Positions 48,857 through 61,496 of a stretch of DNA of 64,000 nt are shown here, one piece after another (the first letter of the stretch is position 1; each line of letters begins with the position of its first letter). Origin of the DNA: Petrolisthes cinctipes (Eukaryota; Arthropoda; Malacostraca; Decapoda; Porcellanidae); assembly GCA_033782935.1 (NCBI GenBank), contig JAWQEG010000283.1:3038001-3102000 (forward strand), given 5' to 3'. A program made the translations under genes and the position numbers. The notes below the pieces were generated by a model that saw only the letters and a list, made by a program, of their open reading frames with translations, was not told the origin of the DNA and made no database searches.

Positions 48857-51800
48857 CCTACTCAGTGCTATAATATTTTCAAAATATAGGCCCAAAACAT
48901 GTTATAATCGATATTTTAGGTGCACAAAGTCGATATCTCAAATTCAGGCCCAAAACACCTAAAAATTCGATATTTTGGGGTCCCAGAAGCGATCTGTACA
49001 TGCCTACTCCGTGTTAGAGTATTTTCAAAATATAGGCCCAAAACATGCTAAAATCGATATTTTAGGTGCCCAAAGTCGATATCTCAAATTCAGGCCCAAA
49101 ACACCTAAAAATTCGATATTTTGGGGTCCCCGAAGCGAACTGTACATGCCTACTCTGTGTTAGAGTATTTTCAAAATGCAGGCCCAAAACATACGGAAAA
49201 TCGATCGTTTAGGTGCCCAAAAGTCGATGTGTACATGCATCTTCTGTACCCGTTTACATCTCAAATTCAGGCTCCAAACAAGCGAAAATTCGAAATTTTG
49301 GGGTCCCAGAAGCGATCTGTACATGCCTACTCAGATGCAGGCCCAAAACATGCTAAAATCGATATTTTAGGTGCCCAAAGTCAACATGTGTATGCATCTT
49401 CTGCACTCGTTTATATCTCAAATTCAACCTCAAAACACCCGAAAATTCGATAATTTTGGGTCCCAGAAGCGATCTGTACATGTCTAGTCAGTGCGAGAAT
49501 GTTTTCAAAATATAGGCTCAAAACAAGCTAAAAATCGATATTTTAAGTGTCCAAAGTCGATATGTGCATGCATCTTCTGTACCCGTTTATATCTCAAATT
49601 CAGGCTCAAAACACCCGAAAATTCGATATTTTTGGGTCCCAGAAGCGATCTGTACATGCCTACTCCTAGTTAGAGTATTTTCAAAATACTGGCCCAAAAC
49701 ATGCTGAAAATCTAAATTCTAGGTGCTCAAAGTCAATATGTGCATGCATCTTCTGTACCCGTTTATACCTCAAATTCAGGCTCAAAACACCCGAAAATTC
49801 GGTATTTTTGGGTCCTAGAAGCGATCTGTACATCCATACTCCTAGTTAGAATGTTTTCAAGATACAGACACAAAACATGCTAAAAATCGATATTTTAGGT
49901 GCCCAAAAGTCGATATGTGCATGCATCTTCTGTACCCGTTTATATCTCAAATTCAGGCTCAAAACACCCGAAAATTCGATATTTTGTGGTCCCAGAAGCG
50001 ATCTGTACATGCCTACTCAGTGCTAGAATGTTTTAAAAATATAGGCCCAAAACATGCTAAAAATCGATATTTTAGGTGCCCTAAGTCGATATCTCAAATT
50101 CAGGCCCAAAACACCCAAAAATTCGATATTTTGGGGTCCCAGAAGCGATCTGTACATGCCTACTCCGTGTTAGAGTATTTTCAATATACAGGCCTAAAAC
50201 ATACTAAAAATCGATCATTTAGGTGCCCAAAAGTCGATATGTGGATGCATCTTCTGTACCCGTTATATCTCAAATTCAGGCTCAAAACACATGTAAATTC
50301 GATATTTTAGGGTCCCAGAAGCGATCTGTACTTGCCTACTCCGTGTTAGAGTATTTTCAAAATACAGGCCCAATACAATCTGAAAATCGATATTTTAGGT
50401 GACCAAAGTCATTATGTGTATGCATCTTCTGCACCCGTTTATATCACAAATTCAACCTCAAAACACCCGAAAATTCGATATTTTTGGGTCCCAGAAGCGA
50501 TCTGTACATGCCTACTCAGTGCTAGAATTTTTTCAAAATATAGGCTCAAAACATGCTAAAAATCGATATTTTAAGTGTCCAATGTCGATATGTGCATGTA
50601 TCAACTGTACCCGTTTATATCTCAAATTCAGGCTGAAAACACTCAAAAATTCGATATTTTGGGGTCCCAGAAGTGATCTGTACATGCCTACTTAGTGCTA
50701 GAATATTTTCAAAATATAGGCCCAAAACATGCTAAAAATCGATATTTTAGGTGCCCAAAGTCGATATCTCAAATTCAGGCCCAAAACCCCCGAAAATTCG
50801 ATATTTTGGGGTCCCAGAAGCGAACTGTACATGCCTACTCCGTGTTAGAGTATTTTCAAAATACAGGCCCAAAACATACTGAAAATCGATCTTTTAGGTG
50901 CCCAAAAGTCGATATGTGCATGCATCTTCTGTACCCGTTTACATCTCAAATTCAGGCTCGAAACATCGAAAATTCGGTATTTTTGGGTCCCAGAATTGAT
51001 CTGTATATGCCTACTTAGTGCTAGAATATTTTCAAAATATAGGCCCAAAACATGCTAAAAATCGATATTTTCGGTGCCCAAAGTCGATATCTAAATATCA
51101 GGCCCAAATAACCAGAAATTTCGATATTTTGGGGTCCCAGAAGCGAACTGTACATGCCTACTCCGTGTTAGAGTATTTTCAAAATAAAGGCCAAAAACAA
51201 GCTGAAAATCGATATTTTAGGTGTCCAAAGTCAATATGTGTATGCATCTTCTGCACCCGTTTATATCCCAAATTCAACCTCAAAACACCCGAAAATTCGA
51301 TATTTTTGGATCCCAGAAGCGATCTGTACATGCCTACTCAGTGCTAAAATGTTTTCAAAATATAGACTCAAAACATGCTAAAAATCGATATTTTAAGAGT
51401 CCAAAGTCGATATGTGTATGCATCATCTGTACCCGTTTATATCTCAAATTCAGGCTCAAAACACCCGAAAATTGGATATTTTGGGGTCCCAGAAGTGATC
51501 TGTACATGCCTACTTAGTGCTATAATATTTTCAAAATATAGGCCCAAAACATGCTAAAAATCGATATTTTAGGTGCCCAAAGTCAATATGTGTATGCATC
51601 TTCTGCACCCGTTTATATCCCAAATTCAACCTCAAAACACCCGAAAATTCGATATTTTTTGGTCCCAGATGCGATCTGTACATGCCTACTCAGTGCTAGA
51701 ATGTTTTCAAAATATAGGCTCAAAACATGCTAAAAATCGATATTTTAAGTGTCCAAAGTCGATATGTGTATGCATCATTTGTACCCGTTTATATCTCAAA

Positions 51801-54465
51801 TTCAGGCCCAAAACACCTGAAAATTCGATATTATGGGGTCCCAGAAGCGAACTGTGCATGCCTACTCCGTGTTAGAGTATTTTCAAAATACAGCCCCAAA
51901 ACATTCAGAAAATCGATCTTTTAGGTGCCCAAAAGTCGATATGTGCATGCATCTTCTGTACCCGTTTATATCCCAAATTCAACCTCAAAACACACGAAAA
52001 TTCGATATTTTTGGGTACCAGAAGCGATCTGTACATGCCTACTCAGTGCTTGAATTTTTTCAAAATATAGGCTCAAAACATGTTAAAAATCGATATTTTA
52101 AGTGCATGCATCATCTGTACCCGTTTATATCTCAAATTCAGGCTCAAAACACCCGAAAATTCGATATTATGGGGTCCCAGAAGTGATCTGTATATGCCTA
52201 CTTAGTGCTAGAATATTTTCAAAATATAGGCCCAAAACATGCTAAAAATCGATATTTTAGGTGCCCAAAGTCGATATCTCAAATTCAGGCCCAAATAACC
52301 CGAAAATTCGATATTTTGGGCTCCCAGAAGCAAACTGTACATACCTACTCCGTGTTAGAGTATTTTCAAAATACAGGCCCAAAACATACTGAAAATCGAT
52401 CTGTTAGGTGCACAAAAGTCGATAGGTGCATGCATCTTCTGTACCCGTTAATATCTCAAATTCAGGCTCCAAACACCCAAAAATTTGATATTTTGGGGTC
52501 CCAGAAGCGATCTGTACATGCCTACTCAGTGCTATAATATTTTCAAAATATAGGCCCAAAACATGTTATAATCGATATTTTAGGTGCCCAAAGTCGATAT
52601 CTCAAATTCAGGCCCAAAACACCTAAAAATTCGATATTTTGGGGTCCCCGAAGCGAACTGTACATGCCTACTCTGTGTTAGAGTATTTTCAAAATGCAGG
52701 CCCAAAACATACGGAAAATCGATCGTTTAGGTGCCCAAAAGTCGATGTGTACATGCATCTTCTGTACCCGTTTACATCTCAAATTCAGGCTCCAAACAAG
52801 CGAAAATTCGAAATTTTGGGGTCCCAGAAGCGATCTGTACATGCCTACTCAGATGCAGGCCCAAAACATGCTAAAATCGATATTTTAGGTGCCCAAAGTC
52901 AACATGTGTATGCATCTTCTGCACTCGTTTATATCTCAAATTCAACCTCAAAACACCCGAAAATTCGATAATTTTGGGTCCCAGAAGCGATCTGTACATG
53001 TCTAGTCAGTGCGAGAATGTTTTCAAAATATAGGCTCAAAACAAGCTAAAAATCGATATTTTAAGTGTCCAAAGTCGATATGTGCATGCATCTTCTGTAC
53101 ACGTTTATATCTTAAATTCAGGCTCAAAACACCCGAAAATTCGATATTTTTGGGTCCCAGAAGCGATCTGTACATGCCTACTCCTAGTTAGAGTATTTTC
53201 AAAATACTGGCCCAAAACATGCTGAAAATCTAAATTCTAGGTGCTCAAAGTCAATATGTGCATGCATCTTCTGTACCCGTTTATACCTCAAATTCAGGCT
53301 CAAAACACCCGAAAATTCGGTGTTTTTGGGTCCTAGAAGCGATCTGTACATCCATACTCCTAGTTAGAATGTTTTCAAGATACAGACACAAAACATGCTA
53401 AAAATCGATATTTTAGGTGCCCAAAAGTCGATATGTGCATGCATCTTCTGTACCCGTTTATATCTCAAATTCAGGCTCAAAACACCCGAAAATTCGATAT
53501 TTTGTGGTCCCAGAAGCGATCTGTACATGCCTACTCAGTGCTAGAATGTTTTAAAAATATAGGCCCAAAACATGCTAAAAATCGATATTTTAGGTGCCCT
53601 AAGTCGATATCTCAAATTCAGGCCCAAAACACCCAAAAATTCGATATTTTGGGGTCCCAGAAGCGATCTGTACATGCCTACTCCGTGTTAGAGTATTTTC
53701 AATATACAGGCCTAAAACATACTAAAAATCGATCATTTAGGTGCCCAAAAGTCGATATGTGGATGCATCTTCTGTACCCGTTATATCTCAAATTCAGGCT
53801 CAAAACACATGTAAATTCGATATTTTAGGGTCCCAGAAGCGATCTGTACTTGCCTACTCCGTGTTAGAGTATTTTCAAAATACAGGCCCAATACAATCTG
53901 AAAATCGATATTTTAGGTGACCAAAGTCATTATGTGTATGCATCTTCTGCACCCGTTTATATCACAAATTCAACCTCAAAACACCCGAAAATTCGATATT
54001 TTTGGGTCCCAGAAGCGATCTGTACATGCCTACTCAGTGCTAGAATTTTTTCAAAATATAGGCTCAAAACATGCTAAAAATCGATATTTTAAGTGTCCAA
54101 AGTCGATATGTGCATGTATCAACTGTACCCGTTTATATCTCAAATTCAGGCTGAAAACACTCAAAAATTCGATATTTTGGGGTCCCAGAAGTGATCTGTA
54201 CATGCCTACTTAGTGCTAGAATATTTTCAAAATATAGGCCCAAAACATGCTAAAAATCGATATTTTAGGTGCCCAAAGTCGATATCTCAAATTCAGGCCC
54301 AAAACCCCCGAAAATTCGATATTTTGGGGTCCCAGAAGCGAACTGTACATGCCTACTCCGTGTTAGAGTATTTTCAAAATACAGGCCCAAAACATACTGA
54401 AAATCGATCTTTTAGGTGCCCAAAAGTCGATATGTGCATGCATCTTCTGTACCCGTTTATATCTC
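48857..54465 (+). repeat. Higher-order block C, second locus (5.6 kb copy)
   Basis: Bases 38040-43650 recur here at a constant offset of 10817, across the internal C1/C2 boundary and including the single-unit loss that distinguishes C2 from C1. The C1-C2 tandem therefore existed before this 5.6-kb piece was copied. The copy ends near 54465, where GGCTCCAAACACCCG replaces GGCTCGAAACATCG. Confidence 0.88.
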
Positions 54466-55300
54466 AAATTCAGGCTCCAAACACCCGAAAATTCGATATT
54501 TTGGGGTCCCAGAAGCAATCTGTACATACCTACTCAGATGCAGGCCCAAAACATGCTGAAAATCGATATTTTAGGTGCCCAAAGTCAACATGTGTATGCA
54601 TCTTCTGCACTCGTTTATATCTTAAATTCAACCTCAAAACACCCGAAAATTCGATAATTTTGGGTCCCAGAAGCGATCTGTACATGTCTAGCCAGTGCTA
54701 GAATGTTTTCAAAATATAGGCTCAAAACATGCTAAAAATCGATAATTTAAGTGTCCAAAGTCGATATGTGCATGCATCTTCTGTACCCGTTTATATCTCA
54801 AATTCTGGCTAAAAACACCCGAAAATTCGATATTTTTGGGTCCCAGAAGCGATCTGTACATGCCTACTCCAAGTTAGAGTATTTTCAAAATACAGGCCCA
54901 ATACAATCTGAAAATCGATATTTTAGGTGACCAAAGTCATTATGTGTATGCATCTTCTGCACCCGTTTATATCACAAATTCAACCTCAAAACACCCGAAA
55001 ATTCGATATTTTTGGGTCCCAGAAGCGATCTGTACATGCCTACTCAGTGCTAGAATTTTTTCAAAATATAGGCTCAAAACATGCTAAAAATCGATATTTT
55101 AAGTGTCCAAAGTCGATATGTGCATGTATCAACTGTACCCGTTTATATCTCAAATTCAGGCTGAAAACACTCAAAAATTCGATATTTTGGGGTCCCAGAA
55201 GTGATCTGTACATGCCTACTTAGTGCTAGAATATTTTCAAAATATAGGTCCAAAACATGCTAAAAATCGATATTTTAGGTGCCCAAAGTCGATATCTCAA
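53880..55300 (+). repeat. About 1-kb tandem duplication
   Basis: Bases about 53880-54310 recur at 54890-55320 with offset 1010. Shared rare features are CCCAATACAATCTG, AAAGTCATTATGTG, TATATCACAAATTC, GCATGTATCAACTG, and AAAACACTCAAAAATTC. Confidence 0.85.
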
Positions 55301-55489
55301 ATTCAGGCCCAAAACCCCTGAAAATTCGATATTTTGGGGTCCCAGAAGCGAACTGTACATGCCTACTCCGTGTTAGAGTATTTTCAAAATACAGGCCCAA
55401 AACATACTGAAAATCGATCTTTTAGGTGCCCAAAAGTCGATATGTGCATGCATCTTCTGCACCCGTTTATATCCCAAATTCAACCTCAA

Positions 55490-58400
55490 AACACCCGAAA
55501 ATTCGATATTTTGGGGTCTCAGAAGCAATCTGTACATGCCTACTAAGTGCTAGAACATTTTCAAAATATAAGCTCAAAACATGCTAAAAATCGATATTTT
55601 AAGTGTCCAAAGTCGATATCTCAAATTCAGGCCCAAAACACCCGAAAATTCGATATTTTGGGCTCCCAGAAGCGAACTGTACTTGCCTACTCCTTGTTAG
55701 AGTATTTTCAAAATAAAGGCCAAAAACAAGCTTAAAATCGATATTTTAGGTGTCCAAAGTCAATATGTGCATGCATCTTCTGTACCCGTTTATATCTCAA
55801 ATTCAGACTCAAAACACCGAAAATTCTATATTTTGGGGTCCCAGAAGCGATCTGTACATGTCTACTTAGTGCTAGAATATTTTCAAATATAGGCCCAAAA
55901 CATGATAAAAATCAATATTTTAGGTGCCCAAAGTCGATATCTCAAATTCAGGCCCAAAACACCCGAAAATTCGATATTTTGGGCTCCCAGAAGCGATCTG
56001 TACATGCCTACTCCGTGTTAGAGTATTTTCAATATACAGGCCCAAAACATACTGAAAATCGATCTTTTAGGTGCCCAAAAGTCGATATGTGAATGCATCT
56101 TTTGTACCCGTTTATATCTCAAATCCATGCTCAAAACACCCCAAAATTCGACATTTTGGGGTCCCAGAAGCGATCTGTACTTGCCTACTCCGTGTTATAG
56201 TATTTTCAAAATACAGGCCCAAAACAATCTGAAAATCGATATTTTAGGTGACCAAAGTCAATATGTGTATGCATCTTCTGCACACGTTTATATCCCAAAT
56301 TCAACCTCAAAACACCCGAAAAATCGATATATTTGGGTCCCAGAAGCGATCTGTACATGCCTTGTCAGTGCTAGAATGTTTTCAAAATATAGGCTCAAAA
56401 CATGCTAAAAATCGATATTTCAAGTGTCTAAAGTCGATATGTGTATGCATCATCTGTACCCGTTTATATCTCAAATTCAGGCTCAAAACACCCGAAAATT
56501 CGATATTTTGGGGTCCCAGAAGTGATCTGTACATGCCTACGTAGTGCTAGAATATTTTCAAAATATAGGCCCAAAACATGCTAAAAATCGATATTTTAGG
56601 TGCCCAAAGTCAATATGTGTATGCATCTTCTGCACCCGTTTATATCCCAAATTCAACCTCAGAACACCCGAAAATTCGATATTTTTGGGTCCCAGAAGCG
56701 ATCTGTACATGCCTACTCAGTGCTAGAATGTTTTCAAAATACAGGCTCAAAACATGCTAAAAACCGATATTTTAAGTGTCCAAAGTCGATATGTGTATGC
56801 ATCATCTGTACCCGTTTATATCTCAAATTCAGGCTGAAAACACCCGAAAATTCGATATTTTTGGGTCCCAGAAGTGATCTGTATATGTCTACTTAGTGCT
56901 AGAATATTTTCAAAATATAGGCCCAAAACATGCTAAAAATCGATATTTTAGGTGCCCAAAGTCGATATCTAAAATTCAGGCCCAAATAACCAGAAATTTC
57001 GATATTTTGGGGTCTCAGAAGCGAACTGTACATATCTACTCCGTGTTAGAGTATTTTCTAAATACAGGCCCAAAACATACTGAAAATCGATCTTTAAGGT
57101 GCCCAAAAGTCGATATGTGCATGCATCTTCTGTACCCGTTTATATCTCAAATTCAGGCTCCAAACACCCGAAAATTCGATATTTTGGGGTCCCAGAAGCA
57201 ATCTGTACATACCTACTCAGATGCAGGCCCAAAACATGCTGAAAATCGATATTTTAGGTGCCCAAAGTCAACATGTGTATGCATCTTCTGCACTCGTTTA
57301 TATCTTAAATTCAACCTCAAAACACCCGAAAATTCGATAATTTTGGGTCCCAGAAGCGATCTGTACATGTCTAGCCAGTGCTAGAATGTTTTCAAAATAT
57401 AGGCTCAAAACATGCTAAAAATCGATAATTTAAGTGTCCAAAGTCGATATGTGCATGCATCTTCTGTACCCGTTTATATCTCAAATTCTGGCTCAAAACA
57501 CCCGAAAATTCGATATTTTTGGGTCCCAGAAGCGATCTGTACATGCCTACTCCAAGTTAGAGTATTTTCAAAATACAGGCCCAAAACATGCTGAAAATCG
57601 ATCTTTTAGGTGCCCAAAGTCAATTTTTGCATGCATCTTCAGTACCCGTTTATATCTCAAATTCAGGCTCAAAACACCCGAAAATTCGATATTTTGGGGT
57701 CCCAAAAGCAATCTGTACATGCCTACTCAGTGCTAGAATTTTTTCAAAATATAAGCTCAAAACATGCTAAAAATCGATATTTTAAGTGTCCAAATTCGAT
57801 ATGTGGATGCATCATCTGTACCCGTTTATATCTCAAATTCAGGCTCAAAACACCCGAAAATTCGATATTTTGTTGTCCCAGAAGTGATCTGTACATGCCT
57901 ACTTAGTGCTAGAATATTTTCAAAATATAGGCCCAAAACATGCTAAAAATCGATATTTTAGGTGCCCAAAGTCAATATGTGTATGCATCTTCTGCACCCG
58001 TTTATATCCCAAATTCAACCTCAAAACACCCGAAAATTCGATATTTTTGGGTCCCAGAAGCGATCTGTACATGCCTACTCAGTACTAGAACGTTTTCAAA
58101 ATATAGGCTCAAAACATGCTAAAAATCGATATTTTAAGTGTCCAAAGTCGATATGTGTATGCATCATCTGTACCCATTTATATCTCAAATTCAGGCTCAA
58201 AACACCCGAAAATTCGATATTTTAGGGTCCCAGAAGTGATCTGTACATGTCTACTTAGTGCTAGAATATTTTCAAAATATAGGCCCAAAACATGCTAAAA
58301 ATCGATATTTTAGGTTCCCAAAGTTGATATCTCAAATTCAGGCCCAAAACACCCGAAAATTCGATATTTTGGGGTCCCAGAAGGGAACTGTACATGCCTA

Positions 58401-61400
58401 CTCCGTGTTAGAGTATTTTCAAAATACAACCCCAAAACATACTGAAAATCGATCTTTTAGGTGCCCAAAATTCGATATGTGCATGCATCTTCTGTACCCG
58501 TTTATATCCCAAATTCAACCTCAAAACACCCGAAAATTCGATATTTTTGGGTCCCAGAAGCGATCTGTACATGCCTACTCAGTGCTAGAATGTTTTCAAA
58601 ACATAGGCTCAAAGCATACTAAAAATCGATATTTTAAGTGCATGCATCATCTGTACCCGTTTATATCTCAAATTCAGGGTCAAAACACCCGAAAATTCGA
58701 TATTTTTGGGTCCCAGAAGAGATCTGTATATGCCTACTTAGTGTTAGAATATTTTCAAAATATAGGCCCAAAACATGCCAAAAATCGATATTTTAAGTGT
58801 CCAAAGTCGATATGTGCATGCATCTTCTGTACCCGTTTATATCTCAAATTCAGGCTCAAAACACCCGAAAATTCGGTATTTTTGGGTCCTATAAGCGATC
58901 TGTACATCCCAACTCCTAGTTAGAGTATTTTCAAAATACAGGCCCAAAATATGCTGAAAATCGATCTTTTAGGTGCCCAAAGTCAATTTGTGCATGCATC
59001 TTCAGTACCCGTTTATATCTCAAATTCAGGCTGAAAACACCCAAAAATTCGATATTTTGGGGTCCCAGAAGCAATCTGTACATGCCTACTCAGTGCTAGA
59101 ATGTTTTCAAAATATAAGCTCAAAACATGCTAAAAATCGATATTTTAAGGGTCCAAATTCGATATGTGCATGCATCATCTGTAACCGTTTATATCTCAAA
59201 TTCAGGCTCAGAACACCCGAAAATTCGATATTTTGGGGTCCCAGAAGTGATCTGTACATGCCTACTTAGTGCTAGAATATTTTCAAAATATAGGCTCAAA
59301 ACATGCTAAAAATCGATATTTTAAGTGTCCAAAGTCGATCTGTACCCGTTTATATCTCAAATTCAGGCTCAAAACACCCGAAAATTCGATATTTTGGGGT
59401 CCCAGAAGTGATCTGTACATGCCTACTTAGTGCTAGAATATTTTCAAAATATAGGCCCAAAACATGCTAAAAATCGATATTTTAGGTGCTCAAAGTCCAT
59501 ATCTCAAATTCAGGCTCAAAAGACCCGAAAATTCGGTATTTTTGGGTCCTAGAAGCGATCTGTACATCCCAACTCCTAGTTAGAATGTTTTCAAGATACA
59601 GACCCAAATCATGCTAAAAATCTATAATTTAAGTGTCCAAAGTCGATATTTGCATGCATCTTCTGTACCCGTTTATATCTCAAATTCTATATTTCTATAT
59701 CTATATTCGATATTTTGGGGTCCCAGAAGCGATCTGTACATGCCTACTCAGTGCTAGAATAGTTTTTTAAATATAGGCCCAAAACATGCTAAAAATCGAT
59801 ATTTTATGTGCCCAACGTCGATATCTCAAATTCTGGCCCAAAACACCCAAAAAATCGATATTTTGGGGTCCCAGAAGCGATCTGTACATGCCTACTCCGT
59901 GTTAGAGTATTTTCAATGTACTGGCCCAAAACATACTGAAAATCGATCTTTTAGGTGCCCAAAAGTCGATATGTGGATGCATCTTCTGTACCCGTTTATA
60001 TCTCAAATTCAGGCTCAAAACACCCGAAAATTCGATATTTTGGGGTCCCAGAAGTGATCTGTACATGCCTACTTAGTGCTAGAATATTTTCAAAATATAG
60101 GCCCAAAACATGCTAAAAATCGATATTTTAGGTGCTCAAAGTCCATATCTCAAATTCAGGCTCAAAAGACCCGAAAATTCGGTATTTTTGGGTATAGAGT
60201 ATTTTCAAAATACAGGCCCAAAACAAGCTGAAAATCGATATTTTAGGTAACCAATGTCAATATGTGTATGCATCTTCTGCACCCGTTTATATCCCAAATT
60301 CAACCTCAAAACACCCGAACATTCGATATTTTGGGGTTCCAGAAGCGATCTGTACATGCCTATTCAGTGCTAGAATTTTTTTCAGAATATAGGCTCAAAA
60401 CATGCTAAAAATCGATATTTTAAGTGCCCAAAGTCGATATCTCAAATTCAGGCCCAAAACACACGAAAATTCTATATTTTAGGGTCTCAGAAGCGAACCG
60501 TACATGCCTACTCCGTGTTAGAATATTTTCAAAATACAGGCCCAAAACATACTGAAAATCGATCTGTTAGGTGCCCAAAAGTCGATATGTGCATGCATCT
60601 TCTGTACCCGTTTATATACCAAATTCAACCTCAAAACACCCGAACATTCGATATTTTTGGGTCCCAGAAGCGATCTGTACATGCCTATTCAGTGCTAGAA
60701 TTTTTTCAGAATATAGGCTCAAAACATGCTAAAAATCGATATTTTAAGTATCTAAAGTCGATATGTGCATGCATCTTCTGTACCCGTTTATATCTTAAAT
60801 TCAGGCTCCAAACACCCGAAAATTCAATAATTTGGGGTCCCAGAAGCGATCTGTACATGCCTACTCAGATGCATGCCCAAAACATGCTGAAAATCGATAT
60901 TTTAGGTGCCCAAAGTCAACATGTGTATGCATCTTCTGCACTCGTTTATATCTCAAATTCAACCTCAAACACCCGAAAATTCGATAATTTTGGATCCCAG
61001 AAGCGATCTGTACATGTCTAGTCAGTGCTAGAATGTTTTCAAAATATAGGCTCAAAAAATGCTAAAAATCGATAATTTAAGTGTCCAAAGTCGATATGTG
61101 GATGCATCTTCTGTACCCGTTTATATCTCAAATTCTGGCTCAAAACACCCGAAAATTCGATATTTTGGGGTCCCAGAAGCGATCTGTACTTGCCTACTCC
61201 GTGTTAGAGTATTTTCAAAATACAGGCCCAAAACAAGCTTAAAATCGAAATTTTAGGTGACCAATGCCAATATGTGTATGCATCTTCTTCACCCGTTTAT
61301 ATCCCAAATTCAACCTCAAAAAACCCGAAAATTCGGTATTTTTGGGTCCCAGAAGTGATCTGTACATGCCTACTCCGTGTTAGAGTATTTTCAAAATACA

Positions 61401-61496
61401 GGCCCAAAACATACTGAAAATCGATCTTTTAGGTGCCCAAAAGTCGATATGTGCATGCATCTTCTGCACCCGTTTATATCCCAAATTCAACCTCAA
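55490..61496 (+). repeat. Higher-order block E, copy 1 (6007 bp)
   Basis: A period of 6007 bp. Bases about 55490-57990 recur at 61497-64000, where the window ends. The block contains block D copy 2 (57574-61450) as its second half. Private markers shared by both copies include CTACTAAGTGCTAGAAC, CATGATAAAAATCAATATT, AAATCCATGCTC, GCCTACGTAGTGC, and CTAGCCAGTGC. Confidence 0.88.
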
